Source: Klebsormidium nitens (lineage: Eukaryota > Streptophyta > Klebsormidiophyceae > Klebsormidiales > Klebsormidiaceae). Taken from it: a stretch of DNA of 58,934 bases. This document shows, in pieces, positions 47,346 to 58,533 of the stretch; position 1 is the stretch's first letter; the number at the start of each line of letters is the position of its first letter. Made by a program: the position numbers and the translations under genes. Below the pieces are notes generated by a model. The model searched no databases. It was not told the origin of the DNA and saw only the letters and a program-made list of their open reading frames with translations. The stretch spans positions 5,866 through 64,799 of the forward strand of contig DF237470.1 in NCBI GenBank assembly GCA_000708835.1, given 5' to 3'.

Positions 47346-49298
47346 AGCGGTGGAGAGGGTCAAGGCACTTCTGTTCTGGGTGTGAGCTGGGTTCAGCGCG
47401 AGGGCGAACCGATCGGCGACGAAGTCGATATGCCCACTTTCAAGGAGCACAGAAACGTGGAGTGGGAGCGGAAAGGGGTCATCCGCATCCTGAGCATCGA
47501 CGGAGGCGGGGTGAGGGGTGTTATTCCCGCGGTCATACTCGGCAAGCTGAAGGAGCATCTGGGAGGGAAGGAGATCTGGGAGTGCTTCGACGCCGTAACT
47601 GGTGAGCGGTTCAAAGTTTCTTGACATTGTCTGTCAGACGTAACCATTCGAGACGCATACGAAACGGACGGTCTCAGTGAAAAGTTTTGGCGATGGGCTC
47701 AGTGCGGACAGCCTGGGGACTCTCGTCTTTCTTTGGAAGCTTTCGTCCGAGTTGCTGTGCTGCAATGATTCTTCATTGGTTCTTGTTTCTGCGGGCAGGC
47801 TGTGGGCTGCCTTTAGAAACATTTATCCAGCCTGTTCGGCTGGCTTCCTTGTTTCTCTGACTAAGATGCGTAATGTAGTTGCACCTCGAAAGAGCGGCAC
47901 TTAATGGAAGAACTGGTACTTCCGTCGTCAAGCCAAGAGTTTTGAGTACCTGTGTCGACGACTTTGAAGACGCCCTGTTCCTTGTGCGGCTTTACAAGTA
48001 CACCGCTTTTCCTGTCGAATCTGAGCCCATGCGCACATGCAGCTATCCAACCTCCTTTCCCTTGAGATTGACCTCCTTTCTCTTGATTATGCCCTGCGGT
48101 CGGAATCGCGTTCTCACGAATTGTGTCCGTAAATCTGGTGAAGCGGTCATACGCTGATTGGCTTGCCTAACACTGAGAAGAGTCATAACGTAGATGGGCC
48201 TGCTGGTCCGTTTCCCGATGCTCCACTTTTCCAAGGAAGGAGAAGCTGAAGCATCGGCCCCACTTCGTCGCTCCAGGCCTGATGACCTTCCCAGCAAAAC
48301 GTAGCTAGAGCTGGGAGCAACGGATGGATGTTGACAAGGAAGTGCTTCGGGGGGCACGGACTGTATCTTACTCACTGATTGTATCTCATTGTCCTTTGTG
48401 CGATGCAGGCACCAGCACCGGGGCGATCCTAGCCAGCATGCTGTTTGCACGGAAGGAGGTGGAGGGCGCCCTGCAGAAGGCTGCCCTCTATAGCCCCGAA
48501 GAGGCGAGCGAGGAGTACCTAAAACTGGCCAACCAGATATTCCCGTCTTCCACCTCCGTCCGTGGATGGAGAAAAGCACTGTGTGGAATTGTTCCTTTGT
48601 ACTCGGCAGCTCCATTGGAGTCCAAGCTAGTCACCGCGCTCGGTGAGCAGACGCTTTCGGACACCCTCAAGCCCCTGCTCGTCCCCGCCTACGACCTGCG
48701 ATCCTCTTCTCTGGTCTTCTTCAGCAGCATGGACAAGGTCAGGGGTAACCTCCCGCTCAGAGATGTGTGCCGAGCCACGTCTGCGGCCCCGACGTACTTC
48801 CCTGCAAAATCTTTGGAGGGCCCAAACCTCAACATCCTGGCTATCGACGGCGGTATGGCTGCCAATAACCCCGTGCTACATGGCATGGCACATGTTTTCA
48901 AATCGCCCAAGAACTTTCCCGGCCCGGTTGAGAAGATGTTAGTGCTCTCGCTGGGGACTGGAGAAGGCGGGCGCGAGAGCAAGGATCGGTCCAAGTTGGC
49001 GAGTCGAGGGCGGTTCGGATGGGTGATGCATCTGGTCGACGTGATGATGGGCGGGACCTCCCACGCGCAGCACCTCTCGGCGAATAAAACGCTCACGGGG
49101 GCAAATTACCTGCGGCTACAGGCGGTTGGGCTGTCCAGGGAAGACATGCGGATGGACCATGGGGACCCGAAGCATCTAGAGAGTCTCAGGAAGAAGGTCG
49201 AGCAGCACGTTTGTGTCCAGGAGCACGGGAAGAACGTGTACGAGACATGGGAGGATCGGCTGAAGGACTTTGCGGAGAAGCTCCTTGAGGTTCAATAG
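47331..49298 (+). CDS. Patatin-like phospholipase
   Basis: Two exons, 47331-47601 and 48409-49298, join in frame to 386 residues from the ATG at 47331; a later ATG at 47430 would also serve. The glycine-rich oxyanion loop DGGGVRG is at 57-63. The nucleophile elbow GTSTG is split by the intron, with Ser93. The partner Asp237 lies in IDGGMAANNP. The Ser-Asp dyad of patatin lipid acyl hydrolases is therefore complete. Exon 2 runs to the TAG at 49296-49298, ending after a charged C-terminal tail. It should hydrolyse membrane glycero- or galactolipids, as the plant family does in defence and lipid turnover. Its upstream LRR suggests the fused form seen in some algae and mosses, but the frame between them is broken. 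Confidence 0.85.
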
Positions 49299-51019
49299 AG
49301 AGGCATAGTAGGTCGTTAACTAGAAGGACGTCATGATTGTTTGGTAGGCGGCAGCTCTGGTAGTGGCGCTCATTCAATTGTGTAAATTGTGCATGACACT
49401 CGTAGGCAGCATCCTCAGAACAGTGCATCGTTGCTATTGTTTGTTGTACAGTCCAGTATGCACGGTGTGCATGGTCTTGACTAGCCTGGCTCGCATTGAA
49501 GTTGCATCACCTTGTTTGTCAGCCGCCGACAACTTGAACAACTTGTCATGAGATTTGTCAGATGTTGTGATCTAGAAATTGACCTATTTGAATCCGTCAA
49601 CCTATATACATGTAGTGCAGAACATCGCACTTTCTTGAGGGACATGAATGACTGCCCCTCTGCCCCCGGGCCGGCTTATACAATTTACTTTGCCATTTTA
49701 AAGTAGATTCAAAGTTGCGTTTTGAGCATGAACTTTTGAAAACCGTGAACTCCGCCGGAGGCTCGAGCTAGGCAAGCTAATTCAAGTTGTCACTGTCACT
49801 GTCCAGCGCCGCCGCGCAGTTGCTTATATATGTTATCGTAGCAACATGCAGTGGATCGACCAGAACTTACATGGGACCGGATCAGCTGAGCTGGCGCGCC
49901 AATTGAACCTTTATTGTTATGATAATGCTCGGGCTTGGATATGCATCGGGTATTCATCGGTGTATACGGTATCCGATCTGATGCATGGCCTCAGTCGCTC
50001 CAACCGGCCCGCGCGCGCACTGCATATGACTGAAAGCACTTGCCAGTTGGATCGGATCAAACATTTCATTAAAAATCTCGCTCAATTAAAGTAATGATGC
50101 CAGGAGTAATGATATACCACTAGCTGCTTAAAACTTAATTAGGTACACAGTGACGCTTTACATATTTGAATTTCGACGCCACATTGACAAGTTGCATGGC
50201 GCCGGCCAGCGCGCCTGGCTGGCGTCGCGGCCGCAGTCAAGTGACTGCCTGCCATGCCAGCGGAACACACAATATAACTTCACGAGTCAATCAAACAAGT
50301 TTAAGTATTGATTGATCCTCGCAGGCTAGGATGTGCGACGCACCCCGGGTCAGGGCCCGGTCGACTAGGCTAGCTTTTTGTATGCAGGCCGGCGCGATCA
50401 TATATTTGCGTTCAATAAGCTAGATGATCGGAAAGCATGTTTGTATATAGGCGGCGCGTATATGCATCATGCCTGGCCAAGTGCGTTGCTGCGGAAGGCT
50501 TGTGTCTCATGAGTTGAACTTGTTACATAAGGCTTGCGGTCACCGTGTGCCATGGCACACTGATGGAAGGCTTGTGATAGTACAGCCAGGCTGATCATCT
50601 GCCTCCACAGATCCGCCCAGCCAGTCGACCACCTGGCCGAATGATTTCATTGCAGGCTGCCAGACAACGTACTTCTGGTGGCGAGAGGCCTGAAGTAGCT
50701 GTTTTAACAATCGTAAGAGAGATTCTCATGGTGGCGACTTGAACGATGACAGACTAAAGTTTCCTCTGGTTTTATAAGACGCTTCTTGCTGTTACCCAAC
50801 TACTTTGCGCTTGTACACATTATTGCAGAACGCACATACGAATTGACCAATGAACATCTTTAGACAAACTGTCGTAGCAGTGCACTTGACCTCAACGCTG
50901 ACCAACCCCCGAAACACTTGACCGTCAACCCTACCCTACTCTCTCGGACGACTCTTTGACTGTAACCAACATGCGGTCCCCCAGTTCAAGAAACGCCATG
51001 TGCTGATGACCGCCTGATG
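49299..51019. other. Convergent intergenic region
   Basis: The 3' ends of the patatin gene (plus) and the PLAC8 gene (minus) face each other here. I find only short open frames without family resemblance, including an 82-codon one at 49846-50094. The middle is rich in GGCGCGC and CCGGCC palindromes. No structured RNA or mobile element was recognised. Confidence 0.5.
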
Positions 51020-54000
51020 TTACTTGTACGGAGCGCCAGTGTAAGCGGGCGCCCCTGAGAATTGTTGAGCTTGAGGATAGCCGGGTGGTGGGGCGCCATA
51101 TTGCATCGCTTGAGGGGGGGGTGCTGTCGTGTAACCACCCGGGGGTCCGTACTGGGGGGGGTAACCGGGAGGAGCGCCACCATAGCCGGGGGCTCCAGCA
51201 TAGGGCGGGGGGGCGCCTCCATAACCGGGCGGCCCTCCTTGAGGATAACCTGCGGCGAAACGCTGTTGAGTCAGAGCAGGCCCCTAAAGATAAAAAGCTA
51301 CGAACCATCTGCACGCCCGTGTACAAGATAAGTTGGAAAGAGGTTGCACTGACTGGCAAAACAATCAGTACGCTGTCAGATACAACTTCGCTATCCTGGA
51401 ATATGATAACGTACATCCGAACGCAAACCTGATGTTATTGATAAACAGACCTGACATAAAAGTGTGTTAAGAATCTTTGACCCGCTTTAGTTTGCAGGGC
51501 ATAGTCGAGAAGTCAGGCTGACGGGCCACGGGAAGTCTTTCAAGTCTGAAAAATCTCGCTGGCCACACCAACGAGGGGATTAGGTTGACGGATATTGATG
51601 GAATGACGTCACGACCAAAGTGTAGACCCGCTTGAGAAGCATATTCATCGGCCGGATGGTCTTGCATAGAAGCGCTGCTGGCCGAACGACCAGCAATCTT
51701 TAGGGGCGCGGTACAAAAGCGGACTGAGAAACAGCTCTTTTCGAACGGACAGCGGGAAGGTTGAGTCGACAAACTCAATTTCTGGGCGAAAAGTGCGTTC
51801 AGCGGGAGATAAACGAAGTCTCAAAAACTCAAAAGCTTTCGAGCAACGCAGCAATAAAAGGGCAGCGATACAAAGATAAGAAAAGGCGTCAGGTGGGCTA
51901 CTTAGGTATTCGCCTACTTCAACGATCAGGGTGCCGTTCCTCCTGCACAAAACATTATCCACCACATGCACCGCCAGAGTCCTCTCAGCAGAACGATCAA
52001 TAAGTGGCCCCGAACGTGAATCACTCTGAAATAAAATGCGGAAAGAAACTCTCCATGGGAGCTTGTGTTGCTAGATTACGACGAAATTAACGAGTACATG
52101 CTCTGACTAAGGCACGACTGCAGACGTATGTTTTCACTTACCGGGGGGTCCAGTCTGGTAGCGGTTCATCTCCTGCACCTGAGGGGCGCGAAGGGGCTGG
52201 ATGCCCTGGGCAGCGAACTTGCCATCGCGCTTGTCGAGCTCAACCTTGTGCTGAGTCTGCGGAACAGGAAAGGAGCGGGAGTAAGCTTCAGCGGTTTCGG
52301 ATACAGAGAAGGGTGGAGGGTTGAGGGGGCCAAGAGGTCATATTCTCGTCAAACAAAAGAAGTAGAGAAGGGGGTGGGAATAGGACTGAAAGTGCCTCAA
52401 AACCAGGGATTTTGAGCAGAAGGTGGGAGAGGGGAAGTTAGAAAGCGGTGAATGCAAGAAGGCGGGAACGCGACCTGAAAATCTTTCGAGTGCGAAGGAA
52501 AGAGAGGTTCAGCCCCTCCGCATCGAGAGTTGCCATGCGAAACAAGCTCGTGCCTGGTCTGCGGAGCGGGAAAGGACATAAGAACTTTGTGGTTTCGACA
52601 GCGACTGAGGAACTTAAGTAACATCATGGTAACATGCGATTATCGAACGAGACTGAAGAAAGAAGTTTCAGACAGGACCGAAAAAAGGGTGACAAATATC
52701 ACAGCCCCAGGTCCGGGACTCGCCGTTGGGGTTGCCTTTTTGTGCTGGGCCCAGAACAACTCTTGAAAGGGAAAAAAATACATGTGAGACCTCGTTTTTT
52801 TTTGGAATGAGGTTTCTGAAAGCCGAAGGTGACAAGTGGTGGCGATCCTTAAGCGGCTGTGAATTCAATTTGCCAGCCAGCCTTGAGCGGGGTGCGCGCA
52901 GGTTCAGACGAAAGGGGGTGATTGCAGGTGTGAAAAATGCCGGATCAATTAGCGGGTCAGAAAGGTACCCCGAGACTAACGCCAAGCTTGTGAACTCGGC
53001 AGCGGCTTACTGAAGGGAAACATGTGTTTCATTGCTTTCGAGCATGTGGAAAAGAACGGAGGATGACACCAGAACAATGAAACGGCTTACAAGCTGAGTA
53101 TTCAAACAATCAGTGTCAGTGGTTTCAGAATGGCGGGCTTCCTAGGCAGAGAGAAACTGCCCGGGCTGTGGACCTGGGTGTGTGCACCAGTGCCAGAGTA
53201 CACTTTCTAAACAAGCGAGCGAAGTTGCATCTCGATAAGAAGGGCTAAACACCCAGACTCAAGTCTGCGAGGATGGTGGATAGTGACTTTGTACTTGGAC
53301 TGTTGGAAAAAGTTGGCTGCCTCGCCTGATTCGCCTCGAAACAGGTCTTCTGATCACTCCAGCCCCCAGCTCTATATCGAAAACACAAGCCGTAACAAGA
53401 AACAGACTCAGGAAAAAATTCGGTTACCTGCTTGTGAATGCAGACGGAGTCAACGAGATTAATGCACAACGAGAAAGAAAAGGTCGACGACGGGAGGAAA
53501 AGCAGAAGCGGAACCGGAAGCTGACGCGGAAGCGAATCAGGGACGGCGAGAAAGCGGGACTCGCCTGCATGCAGGCGCAGACGGAGCAGTACACGAGGTC
53601 GGAGATCCAGCTGATGCAGTTGGCGAGCTCCTGCAGGTCTTCGCTGCCGAGCAGGCACGCTGCAATCTGGCACAGGCACGCCAGGTACTGCAGGAAGAAC
53701 ATCGTAGCCTGCAAAAGGAAACAAAAGGGGTTTGTTCGTCTTCTTGCCCTGGATTCCTAGTCGACATATGGCAGGCTCCTGCAGGTCCTCGCTGCCCAGC
53801 AGGCATGCCGCAATCTGGCAAAGGCACGCCAGGTACTGCAAAAAGAACATCGTCGCCTGCTTAAACAAACAACGTGATTTCGTTTGTTTATAAGATAATA
53901 AGTATCATATAAGATTTGGCGAGCAAACATCCTCCTTTCCCAGGCAGGCACGCCGCGATCTGGCACAGGCACGGTCCACTTCAAACACTACTCAAGGTTG

Positions 54001-57000
54001 GCAAGCCATCATTCTCGCTGCCCAGCAGGCATGCCGCGATTTGGCAAAGGCGCCAGGTACTACTGCAGGAAGAACATCGACGCCTGCAAAAGAAATCATC
54101 GAGGGCTTTCGTTCTCGACTTTCAAGTAAGATTGAAGTTTGGCACTCTTTAGATGTGCCTGCTGCAATTTGACACAGGCACGCCAAGTAGTGCAGGAAGA
54201 ACATCGTCGCCTGCAATCAAAACAACAGGGCATCATTTCCTTTCTGCATCCTGATTCATTGGGTTCGTTCCAGGTTGACGCTCCTTGTCTGGATTGTCAA
54301 AACCCGCCCGTTGTGTTCAAGCTACACGAGGCACAGTGCACAATGCGCATTGGAAGAAGAGCACGGCGCCTCCCGAAAACGTGTGAAACGGCTTTCGTTT
54401 CCAACGTCGAAAGATTTCAACCGTTGAGTCTCAGAGGCAACAAACGCAGCATGATGCCGTTCCAGGTGCACAAGCGGTTGGACAATTCGCCTGACCATAT
54501 CGTGGAGGATGCCCTCAAGAAAACGTTTTTTCGAGAAAAGGCCTCACAATGAGGCAATTGTTGCGCAACAGCCAAGCAACTGACAGCCCTTGCACCGAAT
54601 CTCTGCCAGATCATCTTGTGAAATACCCAGTCAAGCTTAGCGTGATGACAAAGCCCTTCTGAGCTAACGGCAAAAATCTCGAGAAAGTTTCGGCAGAGAG
54701 ACGACACAGGGCACAGTCACCTTTTTCTTGACATGGAAACGAGACGAAGAATCGATTGATGTGAGAAAAGAGGGCAAGACAAGGGAACGGAATGCAGGTC
54801 AAAAGGAGGCCAGAGCTCCGGATCTCACGATGATGCAGTTGTCGCACGCCGTGGTTTGGATGCGGAACTCGTCTTGGAGCAGGAAACGGGTGGAGGCGAC
54901 CGAGGACGCAAAGCAGCACACAACCTGCAAGAACGTGACGTACAATGTCATTCTACAAGAAACACCATGCCGAGCTACCGAGAAACTCAACTACTTACAG
55001 TGCGCACTCACATCCACGGACAAAGGCCCTGTTGTGGCAACGGACGTGTGTCCCAACCGGTTAATCATCGTCCTCCAGGTGAGATACAGGGCCTTTCATC
55101 AAAGGAGGGGCCGCGCCAGACAGACTGTTGCGTTGATATTCAGTAGTGCAAACGGGTGAGCTTTGAAGCAGTTCTAGGTGTCTCAGGTGGACAGAATGCA
55201 GGCAATCTGCCGAAAGCAGCCTGACGACTTCATTTTTACAAGACTTCAACACCAGCTTCTTTGCGCATCCTGCTTGTGAAGGTCGGAGGCCGTACTGGAT
55301 CAGTTAACTTGCAGGATTCTTTATTGAGGGTCATTCCCTTGATGACAAACATCCCTAACTTCGACTGGCATGCATCCGCCTAGTTTTAAGAAAACCTTGA
55401 TTTTGCTTTAAGAAAACCCCGACCAAATTTGGAGTAGCACCTACAACGGATTTAGAGCAGTTCTGCTCACTCCCGAATGCTGTATGACAATCAAGAAATT
55501 CTAGAAGAACGAGAAGAGGTAGGGGGAAAGAGCAAAAAGAAGCAGAAGTAGACTTACCTCCAAGCAGAGACAGAACTCTGGGCAGTCCTTCTCCTTGCAT
55601 TTCCCGCTGCACGGCATGAAGCCTCCACAGCAGGTGTATCTGCCAGATAGAAGAGGCAAGATCAGAAAGCTCCCTTGTGACACAAGGGCATACAACAAAA
55701 TGTTTTTCTGATGGTCCAATTTTTTGCAATGCTTTGTTGACTAGTTTTTGTCATTTGGCATCTAGTTTTTGTCGTTGGCATCTACAGAGTCATTTGGCAT
55801 CTAGTTTTTGTCGTTGGCATCTACAGAATAAAACTCAATGGATGAACAATCAAACCAGAACCGACTTTTGGCAACTATTTGTCATAAGCCTCAAAAGTCA
55901 ACCGTGCTGGTAACATTAGTGGTGACACAAAGAACCAGACTCTTGCTGGTGTCTTCTTCTAGGACTCAGTGTCTGCGTCAAATCCTGTTTCTTACAGCTC
56001 TGGTCTTCTGCAAAATCCTTACAGTGGCCAAACCTGGAGTGATGTAAGCTTCTGAAAGTCTGTCTGCCATAGACGATACTTGACCAGATTGTCGTTGTGC
56101 TCTTCTCTTTAATCACCCTCAAACACAAGGAAAATATGCATGGATTCTAGTGTCGCATCTATGATATTTTCTTTCAATCTGCAAAACACAGGAGTTGATG
56201 AGTTGATGATGCAGATTGGTAAAGTGTGCAGACTTAAAAGTGTTAAGCACGTACACAAAAGTCTACCAGAGAATCAGGAGAAGAAGCAGCATACCACTTT
56301 CTAGCAACTTGGACAGTCATGAAGGGACTAACCTGGACATGTCATTGTATAGCGTCCTCTTTCGGAGAAGGTAGGAGACGCAGTAAGGGCTGCGAGGGAA
56401 GGGCACTTGTAATCTAAACTTGATGTACCAGCTTAACAGTGAAGGGCAAGGATTAATCAAAAGCAGGAGACTCAACAAGGTGTCGTTATCTTGCGTTTTC
56501 TTAGGATCAGGATGGAGCAAAGCAACATTACATGCTTTCTTGACAAGGCTTTAACAGCAAGCTTGAGACCGCAGTCTCCAGACAGCCTGTTCAGAAACCC
56601 CGTCTTACAGCCAAGCTGGTCTTCTCTCTCGTCAAAAATAAGGGCCTACAAACACTTCTTCTATTCCAAAAAGCAGTCAAGGAAAGACTAGTGCTGTAAA
56701 TCCAACACTGCGGTGTTTCATGCTGGAGATATGGCAGCAGCATGATCAGCAAGCCCAAGGGCTGATTATGTCCGCAAGTGGTATGCTCACCAGAAGACGG
56801 AGAAGCAGCAATCTGCATGCACAGAGAGCAAAAGCAGGTGTTAGGGGGTTCGGCATCTTAGTTGGCTCACTTTTCCAAGCTCCCATGTCTGAATTTTGCA
56901 GGGGCTACTCGGCAGAGACTCGCAGAGCAGCGAAAAAGGAAACCTCTCGTTGACTGATTTTGATTACTGCCCCATGAAAGTTCTATACATCCTCCAAGTT

Positions 57001-58123
57001 TGACCAGCGGCAGCCTTCCAGACTGACCCTCGTGTCAGAAACTAAGCACTGGTGCAAGCAATCCCCCAAGAAACGGCTGGGAGGACTCAATTGGATGACA
57101 CAAGATTAGCTTCTGAGTCCGTTGTTCGAGATACGAACTCTACAACCGAAGCTAATTTAGTTACTGCGAGGCAACAAACTGCACCACCAAGTGGCACAAC
57201 CCTACACCCCTGGTCGACAGGACTCACGGAAAAAACCGTCTCAGTGTAGAGGCCCCGCAATTCACAAGAACATTCCAGGAACTCGAATGAAACCTCTCGC
57301 TTTGCAGACTGAGCAACATTGATGAAGAGAGTGAATGTCAAATAGGACAGATTCATTCTTGAGAACAAGCATTTTCCACTATCTTTTTACTGCATGTCCA
57401 GATTTTCTACCACTTAAATGCAGGATGCATTTACTCAAGAGCTGACTGGTCAGGATCCTTAACAGGATTGCAGATAACTCAAGGGGCAGTACCCTCGGTC
57501 CAGAGAGATTGTTTAGCGTCCTTTATAGACTGGATCAGGAGGAGCACTGCCTCGGCATTATGCAAGCTTGATGCTGAAGTGCAGAGAGATCCTTTACAGA
57601 AGAAAGACTACAGGTCAAAACACAATAGCACTACACAAGCACTTCTATCTCTAATATGACCTGATCCATGTACTCCATCTGTTAAAACAATTTGATGACA
57701 ACGACCTCAGCATACAGGGGGAAAAACCTGCTGCTTCTTGGAATCAGTACAGCTAGATTGTCCATATCAAGGACTTAGCAGGATTCAGAACGAATATCAT
57801 AAAATTACAGCATTGCAAGCTTCATTCCTAAACAACACCCATCGAAGACACCAAGGCTGAGATTTGCTGCTCACTAGCACTGCGTGATAATACTGGTGAC
57901 AGTCACATTAAAACCAAACTTGCTGTTGCTGTCTACTTTGGTCAACTGAATATGGAACGAGAGATTCTCAACCCCAAAAGCAGAAAGAGAAATGCTCTGT
58001 GGTAAACTTACAGGGGCAGTCATTGGCGATGGCCTTTATAAGCGTCGTGTGCCAGGTGTTCACGTAGACATTTGTGTCCTGGCGGACTTGCATAGAATCG
58101 ACCTTTGCCTGGATGCCGGCCAT
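51020..58123 (-). CDS. PLAC8-family (cysteine-rich) membrane protein
   Basis: Eight exons give 285 residues: 58012-58123, 56791-56812, 56333-56389, 55558-55639, 54829-54924, 53565-53708, 52142-52256 and 51020-51249. The start has a strong context (GCCATGG) and opens MAGIQAKVDSMQVRQDTNVY, the N-terminus typical of the plant branch. The Cys-rich PLAC8 domain follows (CCFSVFCPYC, YTCCGGFMPCSGKCKEKDCP, EFCLCLE), then two hydrophobic stretches (FASSVASTRFLL; MFFLQYLACLCQIAACLL) and a conserved TQHKVELDKRDG. The tail is rich in Pro, Gly, Tyr and Gln. Land-plant relatives have the same order. The family is linked to metal or calcium handling and cell-number control; the role here is unknown. The intron after exon 6 appears to start with GC instead of GT. 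Confidence 0.9.
52515..52558 (-). pseudogene. Decayed copy of the 5' edge of PLAC8 exon 7
   Basis: TCCGCAG followed by ACCAGGCACGAGCTTGTT resembles the real acceptor and exon start (TCCGCAG, ACTCAGCACAAGGTTGAG at 52256 downward), about 300 bases upstream in transcript order. The flanking intron bases are similar too. The frame no longer encodes the conserved TQHKVELDKRDG. Confidence 0.45.
53771..54210 (-). pseudogene. Four decayed tandem copies of PLAC8 exon 6
   Basis: Transcript order: 54153-54210, 54013-54083, 53941-53975 and 53771-53855, then the intact exon at 53565-53708. Three copies keep an acceptor (TGCAG) and start with the bases for ATMFFL or ASMFFL. The first ends after about 58 bases. 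The second has an inserted TAG and a two-base loss. The third is a 30-base core. The fourth matches about 85 bases, to EDLQE, and then diverges. The pyrimidine-rich intron end is copied with each. Only the last copy has the full 144 bases and a downstream splice site. Confidence 0.8.
55751..55828 (-). repeat. Two-unit 39-bp tandem repeat in PLAC8 intron 4
   Basis: The 39-bp unit TCATTTGGCATCTAGTTTTT plus GTCGTTGGCATCTACAGAG occurs twice in direct succession with one mismatch, and a partial unit precedes it. It lies in the intron before exon 4, about 110 bases from the exon. It is a recent local duplication. Confidence 0.8.
56791..56812 (-). other. 22-nt microexon (exon 2) of the PLAC8 gene
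   Basis: ATTGCTGCTTCTCCGTCTTC plus TG is flanked by GCATGCAG and GTGAGC. Placed between exons 1 and 3 it gives NDCP-YCCFSVF-CPYCVSY without a frame break. That supplies the CCFSVxC motif which the family has at this spot. Without it the frame would shift. Confidence 0.85.
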
Positions 58124-58533
58124 GGCTGCAACGTCCCTTTCCCTAGCCAAATGAAGTCTTTCTCAATGTCAGCGCAAGGTGAGCTGCGCACCCGGCTGGT
58201 GAACAGGGGCGCCACAAAGAGGAGCTGTGAAGGTTCCCTCTGCAATCTGCCATGCACTGGCAGTGCAATGCCAATGCCATGGTTGCGGAGGTCAATGTTT
58301 CAGAGCATTCCCACAATCCGAACAAGCGTAGTTACACTAAACAACAGAGTGGTTTCTAAAATTCTGAAAGCAGCCGGACATCTCTACCGGGCACTATATT
58401 TTTGAAAGTAGGACTGAAGGCAGTCTTTTCACAATGTGATCCACCTACTGGGCCAGCGCTAATTCAACGATTGCAATTTTTGACAGAAGTGTCACCAGTC
58501 CGCCGTCACTTTGAGAAACTAGAGGTATAGGAA
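58124..58533. other. Short spacer upstream of the PLAC8 gene
   Basis: These 410 bases lie between the PLAC8 start and the stop of the next minus-strand open frame. They should hold the PLAC8 promoter and 5' untranslated region and the 3' end of the neighbour. No specific site was recognised. Confidence 0.4.

Noticed and set aside
47359-47396. Possible tiny intron (GT to AG, 38 bases) joining the LRR and patatin frames
   Set aside because: The length does not give the needed frame change and is shorter than any other intron here.
58124-58150. N-terminal extension of PLAC8 to 58150
   Set aside because: That position is TTG, not ATG. The first ATG, in strong context, is at 58121-58123.
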